Shown: positions 1 through 5,569 of the stretch, one piece after another
Position numbering within the stretch: the stretch's first letter is position 1
Layout: each line of letters starts with the position of its first letter
From: Faecalibacterium sp.
Lineage (GTDB): Bacteria; Bacillota; Clostridia; Oscillospirales; Ruminococcaceae
Assembly: GCA_017483235.1 (NCBI GenBank)
Contig: JAFULE010000219.1
Location: 1 to 10,724 of the forward strand
Length of the DNA stretch: 10,724 nt
Direction: 5' to 3'
The notes under the pieces: generated by a model
Told to the model about the DNA's origin: nothing
Databases searched by the model: none
The model's input: the letters and a program-made list of their open reading frames with translations, nothing else
Program-made: the position numbers and the translations under genes

Positions 1-78
1 GCCACCGGAAGAGCTTTGGGCGCCGCAGGCACATAAAAGCAGGGCGCACAGGGCCACAGCAAACAGTTTTGATTTCAT
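1..78 (-). CDS. Putative lipoprotein, N-terminal part only (runs off the left edge)
   Basis: Only the first 26 codons are visible, read leftward from an ATG at 78. They form a typical lipoprotein signal peptide: a basic start (MKSKLF), a hydrophobic core of Ala, Leu and Val, and a lipobox-like LCAC with the lipidated cysteine expected at residue 18. A Ser/Gly-rich linker (GAQSSSGG) follows. Cys at the -2 position of the lipobox is less usual but tolerable. A clear ribosome binding site, AAGGAG at 85-90, sits 6 bases before the start. The protein should be exported, lipidated on that cysteine and anchored to the outer face of the membrane. The mature domain is outside the window, so function cannot be assigned; solute-binding proteins and small orphan lipoproteins are both possible. 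Confidence 0.7.
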   Translation of the reverse strand, partial: MKSKLFAVALCALLLCACGAQSSSGG

Positions 79-101
79 GACGGACTCCTTTTTAGTGGCG
101 G

Positions 102-130
102 AGAATACACTATGACGGATCGGGCACAAA
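102..130 (-). promoter_or_regulatory. Weak candidate promoter for the lipoprotein gene
   Basis: On the minus strand, TATTCT at 102-107 could be a -10 element, with TTTGTG at 125-130 as a poor -35 at 17-base spacing. It would start transcription close to 94, leaving a short leader that still includes the ribosome binding site at 85-90. The -10 hexamer is the same as in the candidate promoter upstream of the 79-residue protein. The -35 match is weak, and read-through from that upstream gene is an alternative. Confidence 0.25.
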
Positions 131-269
131 GCTTTCAAATTTGGGGCCCTGATGGGTCAGCAGGCCGCAGGCGCCGGGCGTCAGTGTGCCGGACTGGCTC
201 AGCGGGGCGTATGGGTGCTTCGCCGTGCGGTACTGTAATTAGTAGGCGGTAGGATAAGAAACAAACACG

Positions 270-509
270 TTATTTTGGCCCAAAGGTGTTTTGGTGGCCT
301 TTCAAATGGGTCTCAGCCTTAAATTGTTCACTGGCATCCATGTTTGGTGCGTCTTCCGGCCGGATGGGAAGATGCTTTTGGTTGTAAGCTCGTTCCGGGC
401 GTACCCCGGTGATCTGACGGCGAAAATCCCATTTGCGGTAAAGGTACAATGCTGCGGGGCACAGGATGAGCGCCGCAAAAATGAAGAGCAGCCACTGCGT
501 TGCGGTCAT
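270..509 (-). CDS. Small single-pass membrane protein of unknown function (79 aa)
   Basis: I do not recognise this protein. Residues about 5-23 (from QWLLFIFAALILC onward) form one hydrophobic membrane segment. A basic stretch (YRKWDFRR) follows, then a polar tail of about 50 residues rich in charged residues, His and Gln. By the positive-inside rule the tail is probably cytoplasmic with the N-terminus outside. I chose the ATG at 509 over an in-frame ATG 11 codons upstream because AAAGGAGA lies just before it (about 516-523) at good spacing. A promoter candidate lies at 562-591 and a strong terminator upstream at 622-666, so it is probably transcribed independently of the UPF0210 operon. Its downstream neighbour on the same strand is the lipoprotein gene, after a 191-base gap with odd content. 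Confidence 0.6.
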   Translation of the reverse strand: MTATQWLLFIFAALILCPAALYLYRKWDFRRQITGVRPERAYNQKHLPIRPEDAPNMDASEQFKAETHLKGHQNTFGPK

Positions 510-561
510 AGCGGGTCTCCTTTCACTAAGAGGGAAGGTCACAGAATACTGTAATAATTCA

Positions 562-591
562 AGAATAACAAAGGGAAAACGTTTTAGTCAA
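562..591 (-). promoter_or_regulatory. Candidate sigma-A promoter for the 79-residue membrane protein
   Basis: Read leftward, TTGACT at 586-591 (5 of 6 to the -35 consensus) is followed after 18 bases by TATTCT at 562-567 (4 of 6 to the -10). Transcription would start near 555, giving a leader of about 45 bases before the ATG at 509. It lies in an AT-rich patch just left of the terminator at 622-666, which would insulate it from the operon to the right. Confidence 0.5.
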
Positions 592-621
592 CAACGGTTG
601 GTGAGGCGTAAAAGAAAATAT

Positions 622-666
622 AAACCAGCCGCCCGGCGAAGCAGTGCTTCGCCGGGCGGCTGGTTT
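622..666. terminator. Strong bidirectional intrinsic terminator
   Basis: A perfect 21-bp inverted repeat (622-642 with 646-666) closes on a 3-base loop. The stem is very GC-rich inside (GCCGCCCGGCGAAGC) with AAACC/GGTTT at the base. On the plus strand it runs into seven T's (664-670). On the minus strand it is followed by a T-rich stretch (positions 624 down to about 608). The leftward UPF0210 operon ends at 837, so this is probably its final terminator; the plus-strand T-run shows it could also stop rightward transcription. Confidence 0.88.
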
Positions 667-733
667 TTTTGTATCAAATTCCGTTCCCCGCCGGGAATCG
701 CCTATGGCAGTGCCGGCGAGTGGAGTAATCGAG

Positions 734-783
734 AAAAACTTTTGCGAAACAAAGCATTTTGTTTCGCCGCAAAAAAGTTTTTT
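734..783 (-). terminator. AT-rich hairpin, probable terminator of the UPF0210 operon
   Basis: The core stem pairs GCGAAACAAA (744-753) with TTTGTTTCGC (758-767) around a 4-base loop. Outer arms AAACTTTT and AAAAAAGTTT can extend it past a small bulge at 768-770. Read leftward, the core stem is followed by AAAAGTTTTTCTC, a U-rich tail suitable for intrinsic termination of transcripts that end at 837. It is less GC-rich than the terminator at 622-666 and may act with it in tandem. Confidence 0.5.
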
Positions 784-785
784 CG

Positions 786-809
786 GTTCCTTTTTTTCAA
801 AAAAGGAAC
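786..809. repeat. Perfect 11-bp inverted repeat
   Basis: GTTCCTTTTTT (786-796) pairs exactly with AAAAAAGGAAC (799-809) around two unpaired bases. There is no U-tract on either side, so it is not a convincing terminator alone. It directly abuts the 734-783 hairpin and is the first structure met by transcripts leaving the UPF0210 gene, so mRNA 3'-end protection is possible. Confidence 0.6.
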
Positions 810-830
810 AAATCGCACCGGAACAAATCG
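805..830. repeat. Short tandem direct repeat GGAACAAATCG
   Basis: The 11-base unit GGAACAAATCG occurs at 805-815 and again at 820-830, a period of 15 bases, just after the UPF0210 stop codon on the minus strand. The first copy overlaps the right arm of the inverted repeat at 786-809. No function is evident. Confidence 0.6.
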
Positions 831-836
831 TCCCCG

Positions 837-2204
837 TCAGTTCTTCAGCGACTGCATGGGGGCGGGCAGGCGGCCGCCGCGGTTGATGAACACCTCGGGG
901 CTGCGGGTGTTCAGCGGCATAATGGGACCGTAGCCCAAAAGACCGCCGAAATCCAGAATCTCGCCCGCCTTGCGGCCAATGGCCGGGATGACGCGCACCG
1001 CGGTGGTTTTGCTGTTCACCATGCCGATGGCGGCTTCGTCGGCGATCAGGCCGCTGATCACCTCGGGGGTGGTGTCGCCGGGGATGATGATCATGTCAAG
1101 GCCCACGCTGCACACGGCGGTCATGGCCTCCAGCTTTTCGATGGTCAGGCTGCCGGTTTCGGCGGCACGGATCATGCCCTCGTCCTCGCTGACCGGGATG
1201 AACGCGCCCGACAGGCCGCCCACATGGTTCGAGGCCATCACGCCGCCCTTTTTCACCGCGTCGTTCAAAAGGGCCAGGCAGGCGGTGGTGCCGCAGCAGC
1301 CGCACTGCTCCAGACCCATCTCCTCCAGAATGTTGGCCACGCTGTCGCCAACGGCCGGGGTGGGGGCAAGCGACAGGTCGATGATGCCGGCCGGCACGCC
1401 CAGCTGCTGGCTGGCCAGATTGGCCACCAGCTGGCCCAGACGGGTGATCTTGAAGGCGGTGCGCTTGACCAGCTCGGCCACCTGATCGATGGAAGCGTCC
1501 TTGGGCAGCTTTGCCAACGCGGCGCGCACTGCGCCCGGGCCCGAAACGCCCACGTGGATCTCGCAGTCCGGCTCGCCGGGGCCGTGGAATGCACCCGCCA
1601 TAAAGGGGTTATCCTCGGGTGCGTTGCAGAACACCACCAGCTTGGCCGCGCCGATGCACTGGCGGTCGGCGGTCAGCTCGGCGCTCTTTTTCACCATGTA
1701 GCCCATCATGCGGATGGCATCCATGTTCAGGCCGCTTTTGGTGCTGCCGATGTTCACCGAGCTGCACACGATGTCGGTCTCGGCCAAAGCGCGGGGGATC
1801 GACTCGATCAGCCGCACGTCGCCGGCCGAAAAGCCCTTGTGCACCAGTGCCGAGTAACCGCCCACAAAGTTGACGCCCACCGCTTTGCCGGCGGCGTCCA
1901 GCGTTCTGGCAAAATCCACCGGGTCGGCGTCGGGGCAGGCGCCCAGCAGCATGGCAATGGGGGTAACGCTGATGCGCTTGTTGATGATGGGAATGCCGTA
2001 GTCGGTGCTGATGCCCTCCACCACCTTAACAAGGTTGGCGGCCTTGGTGGTGATCTTGTTGTAGATCTTCTCGCAGGCCTTTTTGGGGTCGGGGTCGATG
2101 CAGTCCAGAAGGCTGATGCCCATGGTGACGGTGCGAACGTCCAGATTTTCCTGGGTGATCATCCCGATGGTTTCCAGAATGTCACCGCTGCGGATCATAC
2201 TCAT
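837..2204 (-). CDS. UPF0210 (DUF711, PFL family) protein, 455 aa
   Basis: This matches the UPF0210/DUF711 family along its full length. Hallmarks include the N-terminal FDVRT-like segment (LDVRTVTMGISLLDC, 21-35), KITTKAANLV (50-59), IPIINKRISVTPIA (71-84), CSSVNIGSTKSG (147-158), EDNPFMAGAFHG (197-208), DLSLAPTPAVGDSVA (276-290), GGLSGAFIPVSEDEGMI (329-345) and a C-terminal RGGRLPAP (442-449). The biochemical role is unknown. As I recall, structures of the family resemble the pyruvate formate-lyase barrel, but no glycyl-radical motif is visible here. I start it at the ATG at 2204, with AGGAGG-like GAGGAGGGG in 2211-2219 overlapping the stop of the ACT gene; an ATG two codons later is also possible. 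The gene lies 13 bases downstream of the ACT-domain gene, the usual partner in Firmicutes, so the two are probably co-translated. An odd point is CGCC at 301-304, where I recall CGTHG-type residues in relatives. Confidence 0.93.
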   Translation of the reverse strand: MSMIRSGDILETIGMITQENLDVRTVTMGISLLDCIDPDPKKACEKIYNKITTKAANLVKVVEGISTDYGIPIINKRISVTPIAMLLGACPDADPVDFARTLDAAGKAVGVNFVGGYSALVHKGFSAGDVRLIESIPRALAETDIVCSSVNIGSTKSGLNMDAIRMMGYMVKKSAELTADRQCIGAAKLVVFCNAPEDNPFMAGAFHGPGEPDCEIHVGVSGPGAVRAALAKLPKDASIDQVAELVKRTAFKITRLGQLVANLASQQLGVPAGIIDLSLAPTPAVGDSVANILEEMGLEQCGCCGTTACLALLNDAVKKGGVMASNHVGGLSGAFIPVSEDEGMIRAAETGSLTIEKLEAMTAVCSVGLDMIIIPGDTTPEVISGLIADEAAIGMVNSKTTAVRVIPAIGRKAGEILDFGGLLGYGPIMPLNTRSPEVFINRGGRLPAPMQSLKN

Positions 2205-2217
2205 GGCTGGCCCCTCC

Positions 2218-2487
2218 TCAGATGGTGTGCATGGCATCGAAAACTTCCTGACGGGTCAGGTTGATCTTCATGCCCATTTCATCGCCCAGCTTGTCAAAGG
2301 CGGTGTGCAGCTCGGCGCTGGTGACAGTGCAGGCGGAAAGATCCACCAGCATGATCATGGCGAACATGCCCTGCAGCACGCTCTGGGTCACGTCTTCGAC
2401 GTTGATGCCCAGCTGAGCGCACAGGCCCGATACGCGGGCGATCACGCCCACGGTGTCTTTACCGATCACGGTTACAAATGCTTTCAT
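2218..2487 (-). CDS. ACT-domain protein, UPF0237 family (89 aa)
   Basis: The whole protein is a single ACT domain. It has the family start (MKAFVTVIGKDTVGVIARVS), then the first helix (GLCAQLGINVEDVTQSVLQGMFAMIMLVDLS, about 21-51) and a C-terminal helix-strand unit ending MKINLTRQEVFDAMHTI. ACT domains bind small ligands, usually amino acids, and act as regulatory dimers. UPF0237 members are stand-alone ACT proteins usually encoded directly before a UPF0210 gene, as here, which suggests that the ACT protein senses a ligand for its partner. GAGGG at 2495-2499, 7 bases before the ATG, is a modest ribosome binding site. It is the first gene of the leftward operon, transcribed from the promoter at 2558-2566. 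Cytoplasmic; the ligand is not known. Confidence 0.92.
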   Translation of the reverse strand: MKAFVTVIGKDTVGVIARVSGLCAQLGINVEDVTQSVLQGMFAMIMLVDLSACTVTSAELHTAFDKLGDEMGMKINLTRQEVFDAMHTI

Positions 2488-2557
2488 AGCATAACCCTCA
2501 CTTTACTTTCCCATAACACGATGCGCCCAAAACGGCGCGATGCGAACGATATCCCTT

Positions 2558-2566
2558 ATTATAACA
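2558..2566 (-). promoter_or_regulatory. Extended -10 promoter for the ACT/UPF0210 operon
   Basis: Read leftward, TGTTATAAT (2558-2566) is a perfect -10 hexamer with an extended TGn motif. The expected -35 position (about 2581-2586) carries only TTCGAT, a weak match, which is common for extended -10 promoters. Transcription would start near 2551, about 64 bases before the ACT start codon. It lies 54 bases from the divergent promoter, so one bound regulator could affect both. Confidence 0.55.
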
Positions 2567-2596
2567 GAACAAACTGTAAAATCGAAGCGAGAACGG

Positions 2597-2625
2597 TTTA
2601 CTTTGAGAGAGAATTTTTTTATAAT
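2597..2625 (+). promoter_or_regulatory. Sigma-A promoter for the lrp-aminotransferase-ispE-spoIIR run
   Basis: TTTACT at 2597-2602 (4 of 6) and a perfect TATAAT at 2620-2625 are separated by 17 bases, with transcription expected from about 2632. The -10 is the left half of an inverted repeat, TATAAT-N7-ATTATA (2620-2638). A palindrome CTGTACAG (2673-2680) lies in the leader between the start site and the ribosome binding site. Either could be an operator for the Lrp-type protein encoded next, as autoregulation is common in that family. This is an inference. Confidence 0.6.
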
Positions 2626-2703
2626 ACTACTAATTATATCATGCAAAACGCACACATTGCGCCCGGTTAGCGCTGTACAGTGTGCCGAAAGGAGCCATAG
2701 AGG

Positions 2704-3198
2704 ATGGAGAATAAAGTGATGAACCAGCTGCTTCGCATTCTGGAAAACAACGCCCGCCTGCCGGTGGAGGATATTGCCGCCATGCTGGACAAATCGGTGG
2801 CCGAGGTGGCCGCCATGATGGATCTGGCCAAGGCACAGGGCCTGATCAAGGGCTATAAAACCCTGGTGGACTGGGAAAAGGCCGGCGTGGACCGGGTGGA
2901 AGCGGTGATCGAGCTGCACGTCAGCCCCAAAAAGAGCCACGGCTTTGACGAGATCGCCAACATCATTGCCGGTTTTGAAGAGGTGGAAAGCGTGCTGCTG
3001 ATGAGCGGCGGCTACGACCTGCAGCTGACCATCAAGGGCAAAACCTTCCAGGATGTGGCGTTGTTTGTGGCAAAGCGGCTGAGCACCCTGGACGCGGTGC
3101 TTTCCACTGCCACCCATTTTGTGCTGCGCACCTACAAAAAGGAAGGCAAGCTGTACACCGCCGAAGAGATCGATGAAAGAGAGCTGACCGTGCTGTGA
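2704..3198 (+). CDS. Lrp/AsnC-family transcriptional regulator (164 aa)
   Basis: Length and architecture fit the Lrp/AsnC (feast/famine) family. An N-terminal winged helix-turn-helix (about 5-58) contains LLRILENNARLPVEDIAAML, a putative recognition helix around 30-46, and a wing from IKGYKTLVDWEKAG. A C-terminal RAM/AsnC ligand-sensing domain (about 65-145) begins EAVIELHVSPKK and includes the conserved VLLMSGGYDLQLTIKG. Such proteins bind amino acids or related effectors through the RAM domain and act as dimers or octamers on promoter DNA. AAAGGAG at 2688-2694 is 9 bases before the ATG. The stop overlaps the start of the aminotransferase gene, so the effector probably relates to that enzyme's substrate. 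It may also control the divergent ACT/UPF0210 operon. Confidence 0.9.
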   Translation: MENKVMNQLLRILENNARLPVEDIAAMLDKSVAEVAAMMDLAKAQGLIKGYKTLVDWEKAGVDRVEAVIELHVSPKKSHGFDEIANIIAGFEEVESVLLMSGGYDLQLTIKGKTFQDVALFVAKRLSTLDAVLSTATHFVLRTYKKEGKLYTAEEIDERELTVL

Positions 3199-4364
3199 TG
3201 GATTACACAAAGCTGCTTGCGCCTGCGGCGGTGGCCATGCGCCCGTCCGGCATCCGCAAGTTTTTCGATCTGGCCGCCGAAATGCCCGAGTGCATCAGCC
3301 TTGGCGTGGGCGAGCCGGACTTCAAAACCCCGTGGGCGGTGCGCGAGGCCGGCATCGAAAGCCTGGAGCGCGGCCGTACCACCTACACCAGCAACGCCGG
3401 CCTGATCGAGCTGCGGGTGGAGATCACCCGCTATCTGCGCCGCCGGTTCAAAATGGACTATAACCCCGGTCAGGTTCTGGTGACCGTTGGCGGCAGCGAG
3501 GCCATTGATATGTGCGTGCGCGCGCTGGTGGCCCCCGGCGACGAGGTGATCATCCCCGAGCCCTGCTTTGTCTGCTACGACCCCATCACCACCCTGTCGG
3601 GCGGTGTGCCGGTGCATGTGCAGTGCAAGGCTGAGGACGAGTTCCGCCTGACCGCCGAGGCGCTGCGTGCAGCCATTACCCCAAAAACCAAGCTGCTGAT
3701 CCTGCCGTTCCCCAACAACCCCACCGGCGGCGTGATGGAACGGCAGCATCTGGAAGAAATCGCCGAGGTGCTGCGCGGCACCGACATTATGGTGCTGAGT
3801 GACGAGATCTACGCCGAGTTGAACTACGGCGTGGCGCCCCATGTGTCCATTGCCACCATTCCCGACATGTACGAGCGCACCATCGTGGTCAACGGCTTTT
3901 CCAAGGCCTATGCTATGACCGGCTGGCGGCTGGGCTATGCAGTGGGCCCCAAGCCTGTCATCAGCGTGATGACCAAGATCCACCAGAGCGCCATCATGAG
4001 CGCCCCCACCACCAGCCAGCACGCCGCCATTGTGGCACTGCGCGAGTGCGACGACGAGATCGAGCGGATGAAGGAAGAATACAACCAGCGCCGCCGTCTG
4101 GTGGTAAAGGGCTTTAACGATCTGGGGCTGGAAACCTTCGAGCCGCGGGGCGCGTTTTACTGCTTCCCCTGCATCAAGTCCACCGGCATGACCAGCCAGC
4201 AGTTCTGCCAGACCCTGCTGGAGAAAAAGCATGTGGCGCTGGTGCCGGGCGATGCCTTCGGCGAAAGCGGCGAGGGCTTCTGCCGGGTCAGCTATGCCTA
4301 TTCGGTCGAGCATCTGAAGGAAGCGCTGAAGCGGATCAAAGAATTTCTGGACGAGATGAAGTAA
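3198..4364 (+). CDS. PLP-dependent class I aminotransferase (388 aa)
   Basis: This is a fold-type I, class I/II aminotransferase of the aspartate/aromatic group. Visible motifs, counted from the ATG at 3198, are LGVGEPDF (35-42), the substrate-loop Tyr in TYTSNAG (62-68), GGSEAID (98-104, phosphate-binding start), PNNPTGG (172-178, cofactor ring contact), DEIYAEL (202-208), the Schiff-base lysine K236 in NGFSKAYAMTGWRLGY, and the C-terminal carboxylate-binding Arg363 in FCRVSYA. It transfers an amino group between an amino acid and a 2-oxoacid in the cytoplasm. The amino acid used cannot be read from sequence; aspartate, aromatic amino acids and alanine are candidates. The start ATG shares one base with the lrp stop (TGATG). 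There is no strong ribosome binding site close by, which points to translational coupling; a GTG one codon upstream is less likely. Confidence 0.93.
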   Translation: MDYTKLLAPAAVAMRPSGIRKFFDLAAEMPECISLGVGEPDFKTPWAVREAGIESLERGRTTYTSNAGLIELRVEITRYLRRRFKMDYNPGQVLVTVGGSEAIDMCVRALVAPGDEVIIPEPCFVCYDPITTLSGGVPVHVQCKAEDEFRLTAEALRAAITPKTKLLILPFPNNPTGGVMERQHLEEIAEVLRGTDIMVLSDEIYAELNYGVAPHVSIATIPDMYERTIVVNGFSKAYAMTGWRLGYAVGPKPVISVMTKIHQSAIMSAPTTSQHAAIVALRECDDEIERMKEEYNQRRRLVVKGFNDLGLETFEPRGAFYCFPCIKSTGMTSQQFCQTLLEKKHVALVPGDAFGESGEGFCRVSYAYSVEHLKEALKRIKEFLDEMK

Positions 4365-4375
4365 GGATACTGCCT

Positions 4376-5554
4376 ATGAACCACTCTGTTGCGGTGTTCC
4401 GCGCCGATGCCTATACCCCCGAAGCCTGCACCCGCGCGGTGGAGGGGGCGTTTGCCGCGCTGGAAGCACCCAAACGCATCGGGCCGGATACCAAAATCCT
4501 GCTCAAGCCCAACCTGCTGGCCAAACACGCCCCCGACAAGGCGGTGACCACCCACCCCGAAATTCTGCGGGCGGTCATCCGCGCCTGTGTGCGCCGGGGC
4601 GCAAAGCCCCAGAACATCACCATGGCCGATTCGGCCGGCGGGCTGTACAACCCTGCCGCGATGGAGGCCTTGTATAAGGTAAGCGGGCTGGCCGCGGTGT
4701 GCGCCGAAGAGGGTGTGTGCGCCTACACCGCCTGCGAAACCGACCTGTGCGCAGCCGACGGCCGGGTGGTAAAGGAGTTTGAACTGCTGCGCCCGGTGCT
4801 GCAGGCGGATTTTATCATCAACCTGCCCAAGATGAAAAGCCATGTGATGACCGGCATGACCGCCGCCACCAAAAATCTGTTTGGCTGCATTCCGGGGCTG
4901 AAAAAGGCCGAGTGGCACACCCGCTTCCCGGACAAAGAGCGGTTTGGCCATATGCTGATCGACCTGCTGGAAACGGTGCAGCCGGATATGGCGGTGCTGG
5001 ATGCGATTGTGGGCATGGAGGGCGACGGCCCTGCCGGCGGCGAACCGCGCAGCGTGGGCCTTGTGATGGGCAGCGAGGATCATCCTTTGCTGGACCTTGC
5101 CATCTGCCGGCTGATGCAGTTTGATCCCATGCGGGTGCCCTATCTGAAAGCGGCGGCCGAGCGCGGCCTGCTGCCCGAAAACGGCTTTGACCCGGCAGTG
5201 CTGGTGGGCGAACCCGACGCCTTTTTGCCGGTGGAAAACTGGAAAATCCCTTCCAGCTACGAAAACGGCGGCGAGGGCAGCACCGATTTTGCCGACAGCC
5301 GAAGCCGTATTCCGGCTTTTCTGGCCCCGGTGGTGCGCTATGCCGAAAAATGGATCGCCCCGCACCCGGTGGTCAACCGGGCCAAATGCATCGGCTGCGG
5401 CCGCTGTGCCGAAATCTGCCCCCGGCAGACCATCACGGTGAAAAACGGCAAGGCAAAAATCGAGGTAAACAGCTGCATCCGCTGCTTCTGCTGCCACGAG
5501 ATGTGCCCGGTCAAGGCCATGGATGTAAAAAAGCTGAGTGTCTTCAGTCTGTAA
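4376..5554 (+). CDS. DUF362 domain protein with two C-terminal 4Fe-4S motifs (392 aa)
   Basis: Residues about 1-290 form a DUF362 domain, with KPNLL (44-48), THPEILRAVI (59-68), LPKMKSH (150-156), TAATKNLFG (162-170) and DAIVGMEGDGP (209-219). Residues 334-385 are a bacterial-ferredoxin-like unit with two CxxCxxCxxxCP motifs (C338, C341, C344, C348 and C367, C370, C373, C377), enough for two 4Fe-4S clusters; there is an extra C372. No signal peptide or membrane segment is visible, so it is likely cytoplasmic. DUF362 function is poorly known; with the ferredoxin module an electron-transfer or reductase-type role is plausible. It starts 11 bases after the aminotransferase, with TAAGGA (4362-4367) as ribosome binding site overlapping that gene's stop. 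It is followed 15 bases later by ispE. Confidence 0.9.
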   Translation: MNHSVAVFRADAYTPEACTRAVEGAFAALEAPKRIGPDTKILLKPNLLAKHAPDKAVTTHPEILRAVIRACVRRGAKPQNITMADSAGGLYNPAAMEALYKVSGLAAVCAEEGVCAYTACETDLCAADGRVVKEFELLRPVLQADFIINLPKMKSHVMTGMTAATKNLFGCIPGLKKAEWHTRFPDKERFGHMLIDLLETVQPDMAVLDAIVGMEGDGPAGGEPRSVGLVMGSEDHPLLDLAICRLMQFDPMRVPYLKAAAERGLLPENGFDPAVLVGEPDAFLPVENWKIPSSYENGGEGSTDFADSRSRIPAFLAPVVRYAEKWIAPHPVVNRAKCIGCGRCAEICPRQTITVKNGKAKIEVNSCIRCFCCHEMCPVKAMDVKKLSVFSL

Positions 5555-5569
5555 GAGAGGAGCTGCCCC

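Larger units (their letters stand above)
667..836. other. Intergenic region with clustered short repeats, no convincing gene
   Basis: Between the terminator and the UPF0210 stop codon there is no open frame with a start, ribosome binding site and protein-like composition. The left part (682-733) is GC-rich and holds short inverted repeats: TTCCC/GGGAA at 684-697, GCCGG/CCGGC at 690-694 and 713-717, and GCCTATGGC at 700-708. The right part is AT-rich with two larger hairpins (734-783 and 786-809) and an 11-base direct repeat. The layout resembles dispersed intergenic repeats, which cannot be confirmed from one copy. Confidence 0.55.

Noticed and set aside
112..252. A short plus-strand frame starting with ATG at 112
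   Set aside because: It has no good ribosome binding site and an Arg/Gly/Ser-rich composition typical of a non-coding frame. The opposite strand reads more like protein.
734..809. Terminal inverted repeats of an insertion sequence
   Set aside because: The arms lie next to each other with no transposase or target-site duplication. They are better explained as hairpins or a small dispersed repeat.
837..2204. A glycyl-radical enzyme, suggested by the 'PFL family' name
   Set aside because: No C-terminal RVxG(F/W/Y) glycyl-radical motif is present and no activating enzyme is encoded nearby. The protein is better called UPF0210/DUF711 of unknown function.
759..2264. A 501-codon open frame on the plus strand opposite the UPF0210 and ACT genes
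   Set aside because: It lies antisense to two well-recognised proteins. Its translation is dominated by His, Gly, Ala and Asp runs, as expected from the complement of GC-rich codons, and it has no fitting ribosome binding site.
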